From NCBI RefSeq assembly GCF_041549525.1, contig NZ_CP157456.1, forward strand, positions 2,914,001-2,978,000: a stretch of 64,000 bases of DNA, read 5' to 3'. This document shows, one piece after another, positions 40,535 through 52,601 of this stretch (the stretch's first letter is position 1; each line of letters opens with the position of its first letter). The position numbers and the translations under genes are program-made. The stretch comes from Paenarthrobacter aurescens. Lineage in GTDB: Bacteria; Actinomycetota; Actinomycetes; Actinomycetales; Micrococcaceae. The notes beneath the pieces were generated by a model. It saw only the letters and a program-made list of their open reading frames with translations. It was not told the DNA's origin and made no database searches.

Positions 40535-42847
40535 TCAGTCCGTGGGAACCAAGAGGGCCACAGGGTAGTGCTCCAGCAAGGTGGCCAGAGGGACAGTACC
40601 GGCCCGGTAGCTGGTACCGGTGAGTTCGTCCCGGCAGTCCACGGTCAGTTCAAGGCTCGTGTCCCGCCAGCCGCCTTCCCTGGCCAGGCGCTTGGGCAGA
40701 CGGGTGGCAACCGTGAGGGCGCCCCGGCGTTCTGCTCCGCGGTCGAAGGCCACCACATGTCCGGCGGCCGCGCCCTGGGCAGCCACCGGAAGGTAACCGG
40801 CAAACAGCTCCGGCCTGTCGCGGCGTAGCCTCAGTGCACGCGAAACCACCAGTAGTTTGGCAGCATCGTCGGTGAACGCGGGCTTCTCACCACGGTCCAA
40901 TCCTTCCAGGGCGGCGACGCGGGCTTCGAAGTCCACCGGCCGCCGGTTGTCAGGATCAGTCAGTGAACCGTCCCTGAATTCCGTGCCTTGGTAGACGTCC
41001 GGAACGCCGGGCATGGTCAGCTGGATCAACTTGGCGGACAGCGAATTGGAGGTTCCGTAAGGTTCGAGCTCGTTGACGAAATTCGTCAGGGCAGCCGCTA
41101 CCTCCGGAACATCGAAAACGGCGTCGACGGCGGCTGCCAGCAGCCGTTCGAAGTCCTGGTTGGGATCGGTCCAGTTGGTTGAATTGCCGGCTTCGCGGGC
41201 CGCTTTCAGCGCGTAGGACTGCAGCCGCTGACGATCAGCCGGCCAGGCACCTGCGATTGATTGCCAGATCAATGCCGACAGTGGGCCGTCCGGGATGGGA
41301 GCCAGGTCATGGACGATGCCCAGGAAAAGCTCCCATTCCGGTACAGACTCAGAGATCACGGAAATTCTTGCCCTGGCATCCTCGCTCCGCTTGGTGTCGT
41401 GGGTGCTCAGGGTTGTCATGGACAGCGGCAAAAGCTGCTGCCGCCGAGCCATGCGCTCATGGAAGACATTGCCGGGGATGGAGAATTCCGTGGGATCGGC
41501 GCCCACTTCCGTCAATGACCCCAGCCGGGTGTAACGGAAGAATGCGGTGTCCTCCACACCCTTGGCCATGACCATGCCGGACGTCTGTTGGAAACGGCGG
41601 GCCAGCAAACTGGACTCATCCAGCAAGAGCGGCTGGAGCTGGCTGAGCACTGTTGCCAGGTCAGGCCGCTCCTTGGCTGCGTTTTCCACGGACTCGATCA
41701 GCGTCTTCGCACCATAGGGCAGATATGTCCTGTAGATGGGGAAGCAGCAGATGACTTCGGCCAGGGCATCGGCTACCTTGGCGAACGGCAGCTCCAGCGA
41801 TTCAGGCACAAGACGGGCCAGCCTCAGGACTTCCGAGCGCAGGATGCCATCAGCAATCCGGCGCTTGGTGGCATGAATCATGGCATGGTAATCCGCTGGT
41901 GCCTCGGCATCCCGGAGACGGGCATCGAGGGAGTTCAGGTACTCCTCCGCTGCGGGGTCTACAAAGAGCCGGTCTACGTCGGCCAGTGCGTCGTAGCCCG
42001 TGGTCCCTTCGCACTCGAAGGTGTCCGGCAGCTGTTCCCCGGGTTCAAGGATCTTCTCCACCAGAAGGTAGGCACCCCCTGTGGCTTCGCGCAGCCTTGC
42101 GAGGTAGCCCTCGGGATCGGCAAGCCCATCCGGGTGATCGATCCTTAGACCGTCAACCAGGCCTTCGCGGAACCAACGGACTATCTCTTCATGGGACTCA
42201 TCAAAGACCCAGGGAATCTCCACGCGTACGCCCGCCAGGGTGTTCACTGCGAAGAACCGGCGGTAGTTCAGGTCCGCGTCGGCCCGGCGCCACCCCACCA
42301 ACTCGTAATGCTGCCGTTGGTGAACCTCGCGCGGGTTGTCCCCTGGGGCGTATGTCCCTTCGGCCAAAGGGAAGCTGTGATCGTAGTACCGCAGTTGGTC
42401 GTCCACGATCTTCAGTTCGTCAAGGTCGTCGTCGCTGCCCAGGACGGGGATGCGGATTCTTCCCCCGCCGAAGTCCCAGTCGACGTCGAAAGCCTCGGCG
42501 TACTTTGAACCGCGGCCCTCCTTGAGCAACTGCCACCACCAGGCATTCTGCTTCGGTGATGCAACTCCCATGTGGTTTGGCACGATGTCCGCCAGGACGC
42601 CCAAGCCCTTTTCCTTCGCCGCCCGGGAGAGCGCGGCAAGCCCTTCAGGGCCTCCTCGGGATGGATCCACCGTGGAGGGATCGGTCACGTCGTAACCGTG
42701 ATCAGACCCCTTCTCCGCGGTCAGGATAGGTGAGACATAAACCCAATCGATTCCCAAGGATTGCAAGTACCCTGTGAGCTCAGCAGCATCCTGCAGTGTG
42801 AAGCCCGGACGAATCTGGAGCCTATAGGTGGAGACGGGGGTCCTCAT
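40535..42847 (-). CDS. treY: malto-oligosyltrehalose synthase
   Basis: 770 residues, GH13. Converts the reducing-end glucose of maltodextrin to an alpha-1,1 linkage. It begins [18 protein letters not shown], with DIVPNHMGV, nucleophile Asp in [18 protein letters not shown], Glu in [12 protein letters not shown], and [15 protein letters not shown], all TreY-specific. Its ATG overlaps the stop of treX by 4 bp (ATGA), so the two are coupled. A perfect hairpin follows directly. Confidence 0.96.
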   Translation of the reverse strand: MRTPVSTYRLQIRPGFTLQDAAELTGYLQSLGIDWVYVSPILTAEKGSDHGYDVTDPSTVDPSRGGPEGLAALSRAAKEKGLGVLADIVPNHMGVASPKQNAWWWQLLKEGRGSKYAEAFDVDWDFGGGRIRIPVLGSDDDLDELKIVDDQLRYYDHSFPLAEGTYAPGDNPREVHQRQHYELVGWRRADADLNYRRFFAVNTLAGVRVEIPWVFDESHEEIVRWFREGLVDGLRIDHPDGLADPEGYLARLREATGGAYLLVEKILEPGEQLPDTFECEGTTGYDALADVDRLFVDPAAEEYLNSLDARLRDAEAPADYHAMIHATKRRIADGILRSEVLRLARLVPESLELPFAKVADALAEVICCFPIYRTYLPYGAKTLIESVENAAKERPDLATVLSQLQPLLLDESSLLARRFQQTSGMVMAKGVEDTAFFRYTRLGSLTEVGADPTEFSIPGNVFHERMARRQQLLPLSMTTLSTHDTKRSEDARARISVISESVPEWELFLGIVHDLAPIPDGPLSALIWQSIAGAWPADRQRLQSYALKAAREAGNSTNWTDPNQDFERLLAAAVDAVFDVPEVAAALTNFVNELEPYGTSNSLSAKLIQLTMPGVPDVYQGTEFRDGSLTDPDNRRPVDFEARVAALEGLDRGEKPAFTDDAAKLLVVSRALRLRRDRPELFAGYLPVAAQGAAAGHVVAFDRGAERRGALTVATRLPKRLAREGGWRDTSLELTVDCRDELTGTSYRAGTVPLATLLEHYPVALLVPTD

Positions 42848-45126
42848 GCTTCCGTCTCCTTCTTTTCACCTTCATTTTCATTGCCCTCGGGCCCGGCATC
42901 TTTGTAATCGAAGGGCAAGGAAGTCACTGCCGGGGCGGTGATGGATGCCGTTTCCGGAGTGCTGGTCTGGGTCAGTGCGGCAAGGGAAGCTGCTACCGAG
43001 TGATCGGGTTCAATTTCCGGAGTGCTGTGGGCGCGGAGTACCACCAGCGACTTTCCGCCCACCATCAGGATTTGGTCAGGTTTGACGACGCCCGCTTCAG
43101 CACCTTCACCGGCAGTATCGATCATGACGTCCCATGCCGGGGCGTACTCATCCGAAGGAATCCGGAAGCCCACCTCGTCCTGATCGGCATTGAAGTACAG
43201 CAGGAAGTTGACGTCGGTGATGCGTCGGCCCTGTGTATCCCTGCCATGGATGCCATCGCCGTTGAGGAACACGCCCACGGAACGTCCCAACGCTTCGTCC
43301 CAATCGGAGGGGCTCATGGTGCTGGCGTCGGCATCAAGCCATACGATGTCCGGGAGCCGTTCCCCTTCGCCACGCAGCACAGGACGGCCATCGAAGAAGC
43401 GGCTGCGGCGCAGGCTGGGGTGCTTGGCCCGCAATGCGCTGACCGCCGCCGTGAACTCCACCAATGGCTGGTCCACGTTGTCCCAGTTGATCCAGGTCAA
43501 CTCGGAGTCCTGGCAGTAACCGTTGTTGTTGCCGTTCTGCGTCCTTCCGAGTTCGTCACCATGCAGAAGCATGGGAACGCCTTGGGACAGGAACAGCGAG
43601 GCAATGAAGTTTCGCTGCTGGCGTGCCCTCAGGCCCAGGACCGTGGGATCGTCCGTGGGGCCCTCAGCGCCGCAGTTCCATGAACGGTTGTGGGATTCGC
43701 CGTCGTTGTTGTCTTCGCCGTTGGCCTCATTGTGTTTCTCGTTATAGGAAACAAGGTCAGCCAGCGTGAAGCCATCGTGGGCGGTGACGAAGTTGATGGA
43801 AGCCACGGGACGACGCCCCGAGTGCTCGTAGAGGTCCGCCGAGCCGGTCAGCCTGGATGCGAACTCGCCAAGGGTGGAAGGTTCGCCACGCCAGAAGTCA
43901 CGCACAGTATCCCGGTATTGGCCGTTCCACTCCGTCCACTGCGGTGGGAAGTTGCCCACCTGGTAGCCGCCGGGTCCAACGTCCCACGGCTCGGCAATGA
44001 GCTTGACCTGGGAGACCACCGGGTCCTGCTGGATCAGTTCGAAGAAGGTGGACAGCTTGTCCACGTCATAGAACTCACGTGCCAGTGTGGAGGCGAGGTC
44101 GAACCGGAAGCCGTCCACGTGCATTTCGGTCACCCAATAGCGCAGGGAGTCCATGAGCAGTTGGAGGGAGTGCGGGCTGCGGACGTTCAGCGAGTTACCC
44201 GTACCGGTGTAGTCCATGTAGTACTTCTGGTCATCTTCCACCAGGCGGTAGTACGCGGAGTTGTCGATTCCCTTGAAGGACAGTGTGGGACCCAGGTGGT
44301 TGCCTTCGGCGGTGTGGTTGTACACCACGTCCAGGATGACCTCAATACCAGCTGTGTGCAGCGCACGCACCATGGCCTTGAAGTCCTGGACCTGCTGGCC
44401 GGTGTCTCCCTTGGAGCTGTACGTGTTGTGGGGCGCAAAGAACCCAATGGTGTTATAGCCCCAGTAGTTGTTCAGGCCCTTGTCCTGAAGGATGCCGTCG
44501 TTGACGAACTGGTGCACCGGCATCAGTTCGATCGCCGTGATGCCCAGCTTCTGCAGGTGGGAAATAACGGCCGGGTGCGCTACGCCGGCATAAGTACCGC
44601 GCTGTTCCTCCGGAACTTCCGGGTGCAGCTGGGTGAGGCCCTTGACGTGTGCCTCGTAGATAACGGACTTGTGGTACGGAATCCGCAGCAGCTTGTCCCC
44701 GTCCCAGTCGAAGAACGGGTTGATGACCACGCCCAGCATCATGTGCGGTGCAGAGTCCTCGTCATTGCGCGAATCGGGGTCGCCCATGTTGTACGAGAAC
44801 AAGGACGGATCCCAGTCGATTTGCCGGTGGATGGCCTTGGCGTAAGGATCCAGCAGCAGCTTATTGGGGTTGAAGCGCTGACCGGCGTCGGGGTCGTAAG
44901 GACCGTGCACCCTGTAGCCGTACTTCTGCCCCGGTTGAACCTGCGGCAAATAACAGTGCCATACGTAACCATCTACCTCGGTAACGTCTACGCGGACTTC
45001 CCCGCCGTCGTCGTCAAAGAGGCACAATTCCACTTTTTCGGCCTTCTCGCTAAACAGCGCGAAGTTGGTGCCGGTGCCGTCAAAGGTGGCACCCAGCGGA
45101 TAAGCCGATCCAGGCCAGACTTCCAT
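42844..45126 (-). CDS. treX: glycogen debranching enzyme (isoamylase type)
   Basis: 760 residues, GH13, also named GlgX. Cuts alpha-1,6 branches of glycogen to supply linear dextrins to TreY. N-terminal CBM48-like domain ([20 protein letters not shown]), [14 protein letters not shown], nucleophile Asp in [10 protein letters not shown], Glu in LIAEPWDVG, and [15 protein letters not shown]. The last 45 residues are Thr/Pro- then Glu/Lys-rich and probably disordered. ATG at 45126 is chosen for AGAGGAGAA 3 nt upstream. First gene of the treX-treY-treZ cluster. Confidence 0.94.
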   Translation of the reverse strand: MEVWPGSAYPLGATFDGTGTNFALFSEKAEKVELCLFDDDGGEVRVDVTEVDGYVWHCYLPQVQPGQKYGYRVHGPYDPDAGQRFNPNKLLLDPYAKAIHRQIDWDPSLFSYNMGDPDSRNDEDSAPHMMLGVVINPFFDWDGDKLLRIPYHKSVIYEAHVKGLTQLHPEVPEEQRGTYAGVAHPAVISHLQKLGITAIELMPVHQFVNDGILQDKGLNNYWGYNTIGFFAPHNTYSSKGDTGQQVQDFKAMVRALHTAGIEVILDVVYNHTAEGNHLGPTLSFKGIDNSAYYRLVEDDQKYYMDYTGTGNSLNVRSPHSLQLLMDSLRYWVTEMHVDGFRFDLASTLAREFYDVDKLSTFFELIQQDPVVSQVKLIAEPWDVGPGGYQVGNFPPQWTEWNGQYRDTVRDFWRGEPSTLGEFASRLTGSADLYEHSGRRPVASINFVTAHDGFTLADLVSYNEKHNEANGEDNNDGESHNRSWNCGAEGPTDDPTVLGLRARQQRNFIASLFLSQGVPMLLHGDELGRTQNGNNNGYCQDSELTWINWDNVDQPLVEFTAAVSALRAKHPSLRRSRFFDGRPVLRGEGERLPDIVWLDADASTMSPSDWDEALGRSVGVFLNGDGIHGRDTQGRRITDVNFLLYFNADQDEVGFRIPSDEYAPAWDVMIDTAGEGAEAGVVKPDQILMVGGKSLVVLRAHSTPEIEPDHSVAASLAALTQTSTPETASITAPAVTSLPFDYKDAGPEGNENEGEKKETEA

Positions 45127-45195
45127 GCGTTCTCCTCTTGATGATGCGAACAACTGTTGCAAGCCTACTCAAGCCCTCAGACACCGACAGTAACC

Positions 45196-46773
45196 TTAGG
45201 GTCTTGTACGGTCGTATTCCGCGTTGAGCGAACCAATGACGCGCGGAACCGCCCTCATGATGGCCGAGGCTGTAAGGGGACCTCCCTCAAAATCTGCCGA
45301 AGCGAGGGTCCCGGCGCGTCCGTGGACGCTCGCCGCAACCGCTGCCAAGGCAGCCCAGCGATCGGCGGGATCCAAACCCAACGCAGCATAGGCGCCGTCG
45401 TCGTGCCGGACCAGCTCGGTTGACTGCGCCAGCAGCGCCCCGAGTACGCCGGCCAGGACATCTCCGCTGCCCGCAGTAGCCATCCACGCGGTGCCGTCGG
45501 ACTGACTGAAGACAACGCCCGACGGCGAGGACACCAGTGTGGTGGCGCCCTTCAGGAGCACTGTGGCACCGGTCAGTTCGGCCGCCTGGCGTACATAGTG
45601 CAGGGGACGGGATTCGACGTCGTCCCGGGTTACCTCCACTTCCCCCGCTGAAGGAAGCGAAGTGAGCAGCGTGGCCAGTTCCCCGGCATGCGGAGTCAGT
45701 ATCCAATGAGCCGGGCATCGTTGCGGCAGGAGGCTCAACGCGCCGGCATCCACCACCACCGGCAGCTCGTGTGCGAGGGCCGAGGCTCCGGCGTTCCTTG
45801 CCCGTTCCAGCTGTTCCTCGCCGTCAACCCCGGACCCCAACAGCCATGCTTGGACACGGCCAGGGTGGTCAGTTTCCCAGAGAGCCTCGGGGGTTCGGGC
45901 CAGGACCAGCTGCGCAGCTTCCCGGGGCCCCACGTACCGCACCATCCCAGCCCCGGCAAGGGCGGCGGCGTGAACGCCCAGGACAGCAGCCCCGGCAAAA
46001 CGCGGTGAGCCTGCCACTACACCCAAAACGCCCCTCGAATACTTGTGCGCGCGGCGGCCAGGATCAGGCAGCAAGGCCCCGATGTCCGAGGATGCGAGCC
46101 TGCGAATCTCGGGGCGGCAGTGTTCCAAGGCATCCTCAATGCCGATCCGCACCAGCTCCACGCGGCCCGCACACCCTTCACCAGGATCTGCCATCAGCCC
46201 GGCTTTGACGCCGCCAAAAGTGACAGTGACGTCCGCATCCAGCACCGGCCAGTGCACAACACCAGTGTTGGCATCCAATCCGCTGGGGAGATCGCAGGCC
46301 ACCACCAACCGAGGATGCAGTTCCTGGAGGGCTGCTGCCAATTCGGCAGAAGCACCACGCAATCCCCCACGGGCGCCGGTCCCCAGCAACGCATCAATAA
46401 TCACGTCATCGCCCGCGCAGAGGACGGCAAGCTCTTCGACGTTCGCGGCTTCCAAGCTCAGTTGACGTCCGCCAGCCGCAACAAAAGCAGCCAAACCCTC
46501 CGGATGCGCTTCACCAGCGGTGAGAATCGCCATCGTCCGCATCCCGCGGCGGGCCAGGAAAGCTGCAGCGAAGAGGCCATCGCCGCCGTTGTTGCCTTTG
46601 CCTGCCAGCACGGTGACGCTCGCACCGGCAAGCTTCCGCCGGCTTTTGACCTCCCGGGCAACCACCTGGGCCAGTCCGTAAGCGGCCCGGTGCATAAGAA
46701 CAGCGCCCTCACCGGAGTCCAGGAGCGGCTGTTCCGCATCCCTGATCTGTTGTCCGGTGAAGGCGCTGATCAT
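45196..46773 (-). CDS. nnr: bifunctional NAD(P)H-hydrate epimerase / ADP-dependent dehydratase
   Basis: 525 residues. The epimerase half (about 1-215) has LAGKGNNGGDGLFAAAFLARRG and IIDALLGTG; the ribokinase-like dehydratase half has WILTPHAGELATLL and the catalytic ATAGSGDVLAGVLGALLAQ. It repairs hydrated NADH and NADPH. It lies 16 nt after acpS, in a glmS-acpS-nnr operon, an arrangement common in actinobacteria. Confidence 0.94.
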   Translation of the reverse strand: MISAFTGQQIRDAEQPLLDSGEGAVLMHRAAYGLAQVVAREVKSRRKLAGASVTVLAGKGNNGGDGLFAAAFLARRGMRTMAILTAGEAHPEGLAAFVAAGGRQLSLEAANVEELAVLCAGDDVIIDALLGTGARGGLRGASAELAAALQELHPRLVVACDLPSGLDANTGVVHWPVLDADVTVTFGGVKAGLMADPGEGCAGRVELVRIGIEDALEHCRPEIRRLASSDIGALLPDPGRRAHKYSRGVLGVVAGSPRFAGAAVLGVHAAALAGAGMVRYVGPREAAQLVLARTPEALWETDHPGRVQAWLLGSGVDGEEQLERARNAGASALAHELPVVVDAGALSLLPQRCPAHWILTPHAGELATLLTSLPSAGEVEVTRDDVESRPLHYVRQAAELTGATVLLKGATTLVSSPSGVVFSQSDGTAWMATAGSGDVLAGVLGALLAQSTELVRHDDGAYAALGLDPADRWAALAAVAASVHGRAGTLASADFEGGPLTASAIMRAVPRVIGSLNAEYDRTRP

Positions 46774-46789
46774 TGTATATGTAGTCCGT

Positions 46790-47137
46790 TTAGCCCTCGG
46801 CGAGGACTGTAGCCGTAGCTATGCCGCCGTCGTGGCTCATGGACAAGTGCCAGCGCTTGACGCCCTTCGCTTCGGCCACAGCAAGCACCGTTCCCTTGAC
46901 TTGAACGGTTGGTCCGTTCTCGTCCAGGCCAATCCAGCAATCCTGCCAGTTCATCCCGGCAGGAGCACCAAGCACCTTGGCCACAGCTTCCTTGGCCGCA
47001 AAACGGGCGGCCAAGGACCTGGTGTTCAGTTCCCGCTCGGCAGGAACAAACAAACGGTCCCGGAGCCCCGGAGTGCGTTCCAGCTGCCGACCAAACCGCT
47101 CGATGTCTACGACGTCTACGCCAATGCCAACAATCAT
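46790..47137 (-). CDS. acpS: holo-[acyl carrier protein] synthase
   Basis: 115 residues. Transfers the phosphopantetheine arm from CoA to ACP for fatty acid synthesis. [16 protein letters not shown] carries the magnesium-binding Asp, and [17 protein letters not shown] carries the second acidic residue. It begins 4 nt after the glmS stop and ends 16 nt before nnr. Confidence 0.95.
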
Positions 47138-47141
47138 GGCG

Positions 47142-49025
47142 TTATTCTACGGTGACGCTCTTGGCCAGGTTACGCGGCTGATCGACGTCGTATCCCTTGG
47201 CACCGGCCAGTTCAGCAGCAAAGATCTGCAGCGGAACGGTGGTCAGCAGCGGCATCAGGAGGGTGGGGGTTTCGGGTACGTAGAAGACCTGCTCTGCGTA
47301 ATCCTTCACCGATTCATCGCCCTCTTCAGCGATCACCAGGGTGCGGGCACCACGTGCACGTACTTCCTGGATGTTGCTCACTACCTTGGAGTGCAGGGAG
47401 TCGCGACCACGCGGGGACGGCACCACAACGAAGACCGGCTGACCGTCGTCAATGAGGGCGATGGGACCGTGCTTCAGCTCACCGGCAGCAAAGCCTTCAG
47501 CGTGGATGTAAGCAATTTCCTTCAGCTTCAGCGCGCCTTCGAGGGCTACCGGGTAGCCAACGTGGCGGCCCAGGAACAACACGGACTTCTCGTCCTTCAT
47601 GCTGCGTGCAAGCTCACGCAACGGCCCCGCGTTGTCCAGGATCTTTTGGATCTTGGCAGGGATCTTGTTCAGGTCCGCAAGGACGTCCTTGATCTGGCCG
47701 GAGAAGATGTTGCCACGCAACTGGGCCAAGTACAGGCCCAGCAGGTAGGCAGCGGTGATCTGAGCCAAGAACGCCTTGGTGGAGGCAACGGCGATTTCCG
47801 GGCCGGCGTGCGTGTAGAGTACGGCGTCGGATTCACGCGGGATGGTGGAACCGTTGGTGTTGCAGATGGAGATGGTCTTGGCACCCTGTTCACGGGCGTA
47901 GCGGACAGCCATGAGCGTGTCCATGGTCTCGCCCGACTGGCTGATGGAAACCACCAGGGTGTTGGAGTCAACAATGGGATCGCGGTAGCGGAACTCGTGC
48001 GCGAGCTCCACCTCGGTGGGGATGCGGCACCAGTTTTCAATGGCGTACTTGGCTACCAGACCAGCGTAGGCTGCGGTACCGCAAGCCAGCACGATGATCT
48101 TGTCTACCTGCTTCAGGAGTTCCGGATCAATGCGGACCTCGTCAAGGGTGAGCTTGCCGTTGAGGTCCGAGCGGCCCAGGAGGGTCTGCGCTACGGCGTC
48201 CGGCTGGTCGTGGATTTCCTTCTCCATGAAGGAGCTGAATCCACCCTTTTCTGCCGAGGCCGGGTCCCAGTCAACGTGGTATTCCTTGCCCTCTGCGGGA
48301 GCGCCGAAGAAGTCCGTGATCTCTACCGAATCCGCGGTGATGGTGACGATCTGGTCCTGTCCCAGTTCCACCGCGCGGCGGGTGTAGTCAATGAAGCCGG
48401 AGACGTCGGAGCCGAGGAAGTTCTCGCCATCGCCCAGGCCCACTACCAACGGGGAGTTGCGGCGGGCGGCCACCACGACGTCCGGCTGGTCCGCGTGGAC
48501 TGCCAGGAGGGTGAAAGCGCCTTCGAGTCGCTGGCAAGCCAGGCGCATAGCCTCGGTGAGGTTGCCGCCGTCGCCATTGAGCTGGGTGCGGAAGATGTCG
48601 CCGATCAGGGCGGCCGCAACTTCAGTATCAGTCTCGGACTCGAAAGTGACGCCCTTGCCCAGCAGTTCCTGCTTGAGCTCAGCGAAATTTTCAATGATGC
48701 CGTTGTGAATGACGGCCAGCTTGCCGCCATCAGAGAGGTGCGGGTGAGCGTTACGGTCGGTTGGTCCGCCGTGCGTAGCCCAACGGGTATGGCCGATGCC
48801 GGTCAAGGACTCGGGAACCGGGCTTGATTCCAGTTCTGCGATCAAGTTGCTCAGCTTGCCGGACTTTTTACGGGAGGAGATGCTCCCGTCAGCTACTACT
48901 GCGACGCCGGCGGAGTCATAGCCGCGGTATTCCAGACGGCGCAGCCCTTCCACCACAACGTCAAGAGCGCTGTATCCAGCTGCCTTGCGAGACGAATTGC
49001 CAACATAGCCTACGATTCCACACAT
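47142..49025 (-). CDS. glmS: glutamine-fructose-6-phosphate aminotransferase
   Basis: 627 residues. Makes glucosamine-6-phosphate for peptidoglycan and mycothiol GlcNAc. Starts MCGIVGYVG, so Cys2 becomes the N-terminal nucleophile after Met removal; this fixes ATG at 49025 even though the frame runs 28 codons further. [11 protein letters not shown] is the glutaminase loop, then two SIS domains ([19 protein letters not shown]) and the C-terminal [13 protein letters not shown]. It heads glmS-acpS-nnr and is divergent from coaA by 139 nt. No glmS-ribozyme-like leader is evident. Confidence 0.96.
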
Positions 49026-49164
49026 GGGTACAAGCCTAACGGCTAGTGCAAACAACTGATGTGGGACATCCCCCCTCTTCTGCGTTTCCTGTGGACCTTT
49101 AGCCCTCACAATTCACCTGCCCGCCGTCCTGCATTTCCTGATCCGCCCTGTGGAGGGCAGAATC

Positions 49165-50136
49165 ATGAGCGTGACTTTGCAACGCTCCGAAGCTAATGGC
49201 GACGGCGCTTCCCCGTTTGTAGAGCTGGACCGTCAAACGTGGTCCAGGCTTGCAGCGCAGATGGAGCAGCCCCTCAACGAAGAGGACGTCTTCCGTCTCC
49301 GGGGCCTCGGCGACCCCCTGGACATGAAGGAAGTCAGGGAGGTCTACCTCCCCCTTTCACGGCTCCTGCACCTCTACGTCGAGGCCTCCCACCAGCTTCA
49401 CGCAGCCACCACCACGTTCCTGGGCGAGCAGACCCAACGCACGCCGTTCGTCATTGGCGTAGCCGGATCAGTAGCTGTTGGTAAGTCCACCATTGCCCGC
49501 GTGCTCAGGGAAATGCTCCGGCGCTGGCCAGGGACGCCCAACGTGGAGCTCATCACCACCGATGGCTTCCTCTACCCGTTGGCCGAGTTGAAGCGCCGGC
49601 ACCTTCTGGAGCGGAAGGGCTTCCCGGAGTCCTACGACCGCCGCGGCCTTCTTCGCTTTGTTTCCGAAGTCAAAGGCGGCGCGGAGGAAGTGCGCGCACC
49701 GTGGTACTCCCACGTGACCTACGACATCGTCCCGGGAAAAGAAGTTGTGGTGCGGCGTCCGGATGTCCTGATTGTTGAGGGGCTCAACGTCCTGGCCCCC
49801 GCCCGCCCCCGCATGGACGGCAAACAAGGACTGGCCGTCAGTGACTTCTTCGATTTCTCCATCTACGTGGATGCCAAAACTTCCTACATAGAGGAGTGGT
49901 ACGTGGACCGCTTCCGCAAGCTCCGCACCACCGCATTTGCACAACCCGAGTCCTACTTCCACCGTTACGCCACGCTCTCTGACGACGATGCGGAGTCCAC
50001 GGCACGCGGGATCTGGAAACGCATCAACGAGCCCAACCTTGAGGAAAATGTGCTGCCTACCCGTGGGCGCGCGCAACTGGTGCTAACCAAGGACGCAGAC
50101 CACTCCATCCGCCGCATGCTGCTGAGAAAGGTCTAA
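49165..50136 (+). CDS. coaA: type I pantothenate kinase
   Basis: 323 residues. Phosphorylates pantothenate, the first and regulated step of CoA synthesis. P-loop [17 protein letters not shown] near residue 108, then [29 protein letters not shown], and [20 protein letters not shown] at 49165 (MSVTLQRSE) has GGAGGG about 7 nt upstream; GTG at 49150 lies before the ribosome site. The VanY-like gene follows after 1 nt. Confidence 0.95.
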   Translation: MSVTLQRSEANGDGASPFVELDRQTWSRLAAQMEQPLNEEDVFRLRGLGDPLDMKEVREVYLPLSRLLHLYVEASHQLHAATTTFLGEQTQRTPFVIGVAGSVAVGKSTIARVLREMLRRWPGTPNVELITTDGFLYPLAELKRRHLLERKGFPESYDRRGLLRFVSEVKGGAEEVRAPWYSHVTYDIVPGKEVVVRRPDVLIVEGLNVLAPARPRMDGKQGLAVSDFFDFSIYVDAKTSYIEEWYVDRFRKLRTTAFAQPESYFHRYATLSDDDAESTARGIWKRINEPNLEENVLPTRGRAQLVLTKDADHSIRRMLLRKV

Positions 50137-50137
50137 G

Positions 50138-51004
50138 GTGACTCACAATCCTCAGCCGCTGCCCAGCAGACGAGTCTTTGCAAGCCTGCTGACCGCCGGA
50201 GCGGGAATGGCAGCCCTGGCCGCCTGCACCCCGGAAAGTGCGGCCCCCACACCTGTGGCAGCCAATACCGTCAGCGAAGTCCCGTCGCCGTCGGCACTCG
50301 CGTCCAGCTCCCCCTCAACTGCAGAGCCTGCACCCGTTGAACCCACGGCCGTTCCCAGCGATGTTCCTTCCAGCTCGGCCCCCTCCCACGCCGTCGCCCC
50401 GCAACACTCCCTGACTGATCCCACGAGCCCCTGGGTTGTAGTCAACAAGCACCGGCCTCTGGCACCCCAGGACTTCGTTCCCGCAGATTTGGTGCAGCCT
50501 GGTGTGCGGCTCGCCGTCAGCGGAGAAGCGGCGTTGCTGAACAGCACGACGGCGGCTGCCGCTGAAAAGATGTTTGGGGCCGCGGCTTCTGAGGGCGTCA
50601 TCATGACGCTGGCCTCGGGTTACCGTTCCTACTCCACCCAGGTGGCTACCTACGGTGGATACGTCGCCAGCACTGGCCAGGCGGCCGCAGACCGGGCTTC
50701 CGCACGCCCCGGACACTCCGAGCATCAAACGGGCTGGTCCTTTGACATTGGCGACGGCGCTGGAGCCTGCAGCTTCCAGCCATGCTTCGCCGAGCAGCCC
50801 GCCGCTGTATGGGCCAAAGCCAATGCCCACAAGTTCGGCTTCGTGGTGCGCTACCCGTGGATGTTCCACGACACCACCGGGTACTTCTACGAGTCCTGGC
50901 ATCTGCGCTTCATCGGCGTGGAGGCAGCCACGGACATGGCCACGCGGGGTATCGCCACCCTGGAAGAATACTTCGGGCTCGAAGCAGCGCCGGACTACCT
51001 GTAG
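50138..51004 (+). CDS. secreted VanY-type D-alanyl-D-alanine carboxypeptidase lipoprotein
   Basis: 288 residues. The N-terminus has SRRVFASLLTAGAGMAALAAC, a twin-Arg-like signal ending in a lipobox (LAAC, Cys30). A Ser/Pro/Ala-rich linker spans about residues 31-100. The M15B catalytic domain follows with SGYRSYSTQ, the zinc His and Asp in SEHQTGWSFDIGD, and the third zinc ligand in SWHLRFIG. It trims D-Ala from peptidoglycan stems at the outer membrane face. GTG at 50138 follows the coaA stop by 1 nt, so the two are co-transcribed. Confidence 0.92.
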   Translation: MTHNPQPLPSRRVFASLLTAGAGMAALAACTPESAAPTPVAANTVSEVPSPSALASSSPSTAEPAPVEPTAVPSDVPSSSAPSHAVAPQHSLTDPTSPWVVVNKHRPLAPQDFVPADLVQPGVRLAVSGEAALLNSTTAAAAEKMFGAAASEGVIMTLASGYRSYSTQVATYGGYVASTGQAAADRASARPGHSEHQTGWSFDIGDGAGACSFQPCFAEQPAAVWAKANAHKFGFVVRYPWMFHDTTGYFYESWHLRFIGVEAATDMATRGIATLEEYFGLEAAPDYL

Positions 51005-51019
51005 CTCCGTAAACACCAA

Positions 51020-51058
51020 GGCCCGCACCCGGCTTCTACTCAAGCTGGGGTGCGGGCC
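51020..51058. terminator. bidirectional terminator between the VanY-type gene and glmM
   Basis: GGCCCGCACCC and its exact complement form an 11-bp stem; inside it CGGCTT pairs with AAGCTG. It sits in the 69-nt gap between convergent genes and can serve both. Confidence 0.85.
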
Positions 51059-51073
51059 GAAAAGTTGGCTTGC

Positions 51074-52438
51074 TTAGACTGCCATCTCACTCGGAACGCC
51101 CAAACGCTCCTTGACCACGGCAGCAAGACCCTTGCAGATGCGCTCGGCGGTTTCCATGTCCGCAGCTTCCACCATGACGCGTACCAGAGCCTCGGTGCCT
51201 GAGGGACGGAGCAGCACCCGGCCGGTCTCGCCCAGTTCCAGCTCCGCAGCGGCAACGGCTTCGGCGACGCCCTCATCAGTGGCGGCCCGGGCCTTATCAA
51301 CATCCTTGACGTTGATCATGAGCTGCGGAAGCTTGGTCATGGCACTGGAGAGCTCTTTGAGGCTGCGGCCGGTCAGGGCAACCTGCGCTGCGAGCTGGAG
51401 TCCGGTCAGAACACCGTCGCCGGTGGTGGCGTAATCCGAGAAAATCACGTGTCCGGACTGTTCACCGCCCAGGTTGTACCCGCCGTCGCGCATTTCCTCC
51501 AGCACGTAACGGTCACCAACACCGGTTTCGCGGATGGAGATGCCGGCCTCGCGGAGGGCAATCTTCAGGCCGAGGTTGCTCATGACCGTGGCCACCAGGA
51601 TGTTGTCCTTGAGCTTTCCGGCCTCTTTGAGGGCCAACGCCAGGATCGCCATGATCTGGTCGCCGTCCACTTCGTTGCCTTCGTGGTCAACAGCCAAGCA
51701 ACGGTCCGCGTCGCCATCGTGCGCTACACCAAGGTCAGCGCCATGTTTGACCACAGCTTCCTTCAGCGGGCCCAAGTGGGTGGAGCCAACGCCCTCGTTG
51801 ATGTTCAATCCGTCAGGTTCGGCTCCGATGACCACAACATCAGCGCCGGCGTCCTTGAACACCTGGGGCGAACAGCCGCTGGCTGCACCGTGGGCGCAGT
51901 CGAGGACAACCTTGAGGCCTTCAAGCCGCTTGGGAAGCGTACCGAGCAAGTGAACAATGTACCTGTCCTCGGCGTCCGAGAACCGCTGGATACGGCCGAC
52001 GTCGGCACCCACCGGGCGCTGCGGCTCTTTGCCCAGCTGCGCCTCGATGGCGTCCTCAACATCGTCGGGGAGCTTCTGGCCGCCGCGTGCGAAGAACTTA
52101 ATACCGTTGTCCGGCGCGGGGTTGTGGGAGGCCGACAACATGACTCCGAAGTCGGCGTCGAGATCTGCCACAAGGTACGCCGCGGCGGGAGTGGGAAGCA
52201 CTCCGGCGTCGTAGACGTCGACGCCGGAGCTGGACAGCCCTGCCTCGACGGCAGCGGCAAGGAACTCACCGCTGGCCCTGGGGTCCCTGGCGACCACGGC
52301 GCGGGGCCGCTTGCCATCGGTGGTGCGGTCATGGCCGAGTACGACGGCGGCTGCCTGCGCGAGCTGCATAGCCAGTTCGGCGGTGAGCAATCCGTTCGCG
52401 AGACCGCGGACGCCATCTGTTCCAAATAATCTAGACAT
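51074..52438 (-). CDS. glmM: phosphoglucosamine mutase
   Basis: 454 residues. Interconverts glucosamine-6-phosphate and glucosamine-1-phosphate for UDP-GlcNAc. Begins [16 protein letters not shown], phosphoserine loop [17 protein letters not shown] near residue 105, metal loop [11 protein letters not shown], sugar-binding [10 protein letters not shown], and phosphate-binding [12 protein letters not shown]. All family motifs are intact. It lies downstream of rplM-rpsI, separated by a terminator. Confidence 0.97.
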   Translation of the reverse strand: MSRLFGTDGVRGLANGLLTAELAMQLAQAAAVVLGHDRTTDGKRPRAVVARDPRASGEFLAAAVEAGLSSSGVDVYDAGVLPTPAAAYLVADLDADFGVMLSASHNPAPDNGIKFFARGGQKLPDDVEDAIEAQLGKEPQRPVGADVGRIQRFSDAEDRYIVHLLGTLPKRLEGLKVVLDCAHGAASGCSPQVFKDAGADVVVIGAEPDGLNINEGVGSTHLGPLKEAVVKHGADLGVAHDGDADRCLAVDHEGNEVDGDQIMAILALALKEAGKLKDNILVATVMSNLGLKIALREAGISIRETGVGDRYVLEEMRDGGYNLGGEQSGHVIFSDYATTGDGVLTGLQLAAQVALTGRSLKELSSAMTKLPQLMINVKDVDKARAATDEGVAEAVAAAELELGETGRVLLRPSGTEALVRVMVEAADMETAERICKGLAAVVKERLGVPSEMAV

Positions 52439-52536
52439 CGGGTCAAGTTTAGACGACGTCAGGTCACCACTGGTTCACGACGCTTCCGAAGGGCCACATG
52501 CGGCGCTCCTCCCCACCCTCCTTGAGCCTTAAACAA

Positions 52537-52575
52537 CGAAGGCCCGCCCCGCCGAAAGGGCGGAACGGGCCTTCG
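52537..52575 (-). terminator. intrinsic terminator of rplM-rpsI
   Basis: CGAAGGCCCG and its complement form a 10-bp outer stem with a further GC-rich inner stem closed by GAAA, 27 nt after the rpsI stop. On the minus strand it is followed by TTGTTTAAGG. Confidence 0.9.
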
Positions 52576-52601
52576 ATACCCCCGCGAGGGGGTAAGCGTG
52601 T

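Noticed and set aside
43690..45141. 483-codon plus-strand open frame opposite treX
   Set aside because: Antisense shadow of a clear GH13 enzyme.
46977..48827. 616-codon plus-strand open frame opposite glmS
   Set aside because: Antisense shadow; GlmS motifs are all on the minus strand.
47142..49165. glmS ribozyme upstream of glmS
   Set aside because: The 139-nt gap to coaA shows no ribozyme-like core, and glmS ribozymes are typical of Firmicutes.
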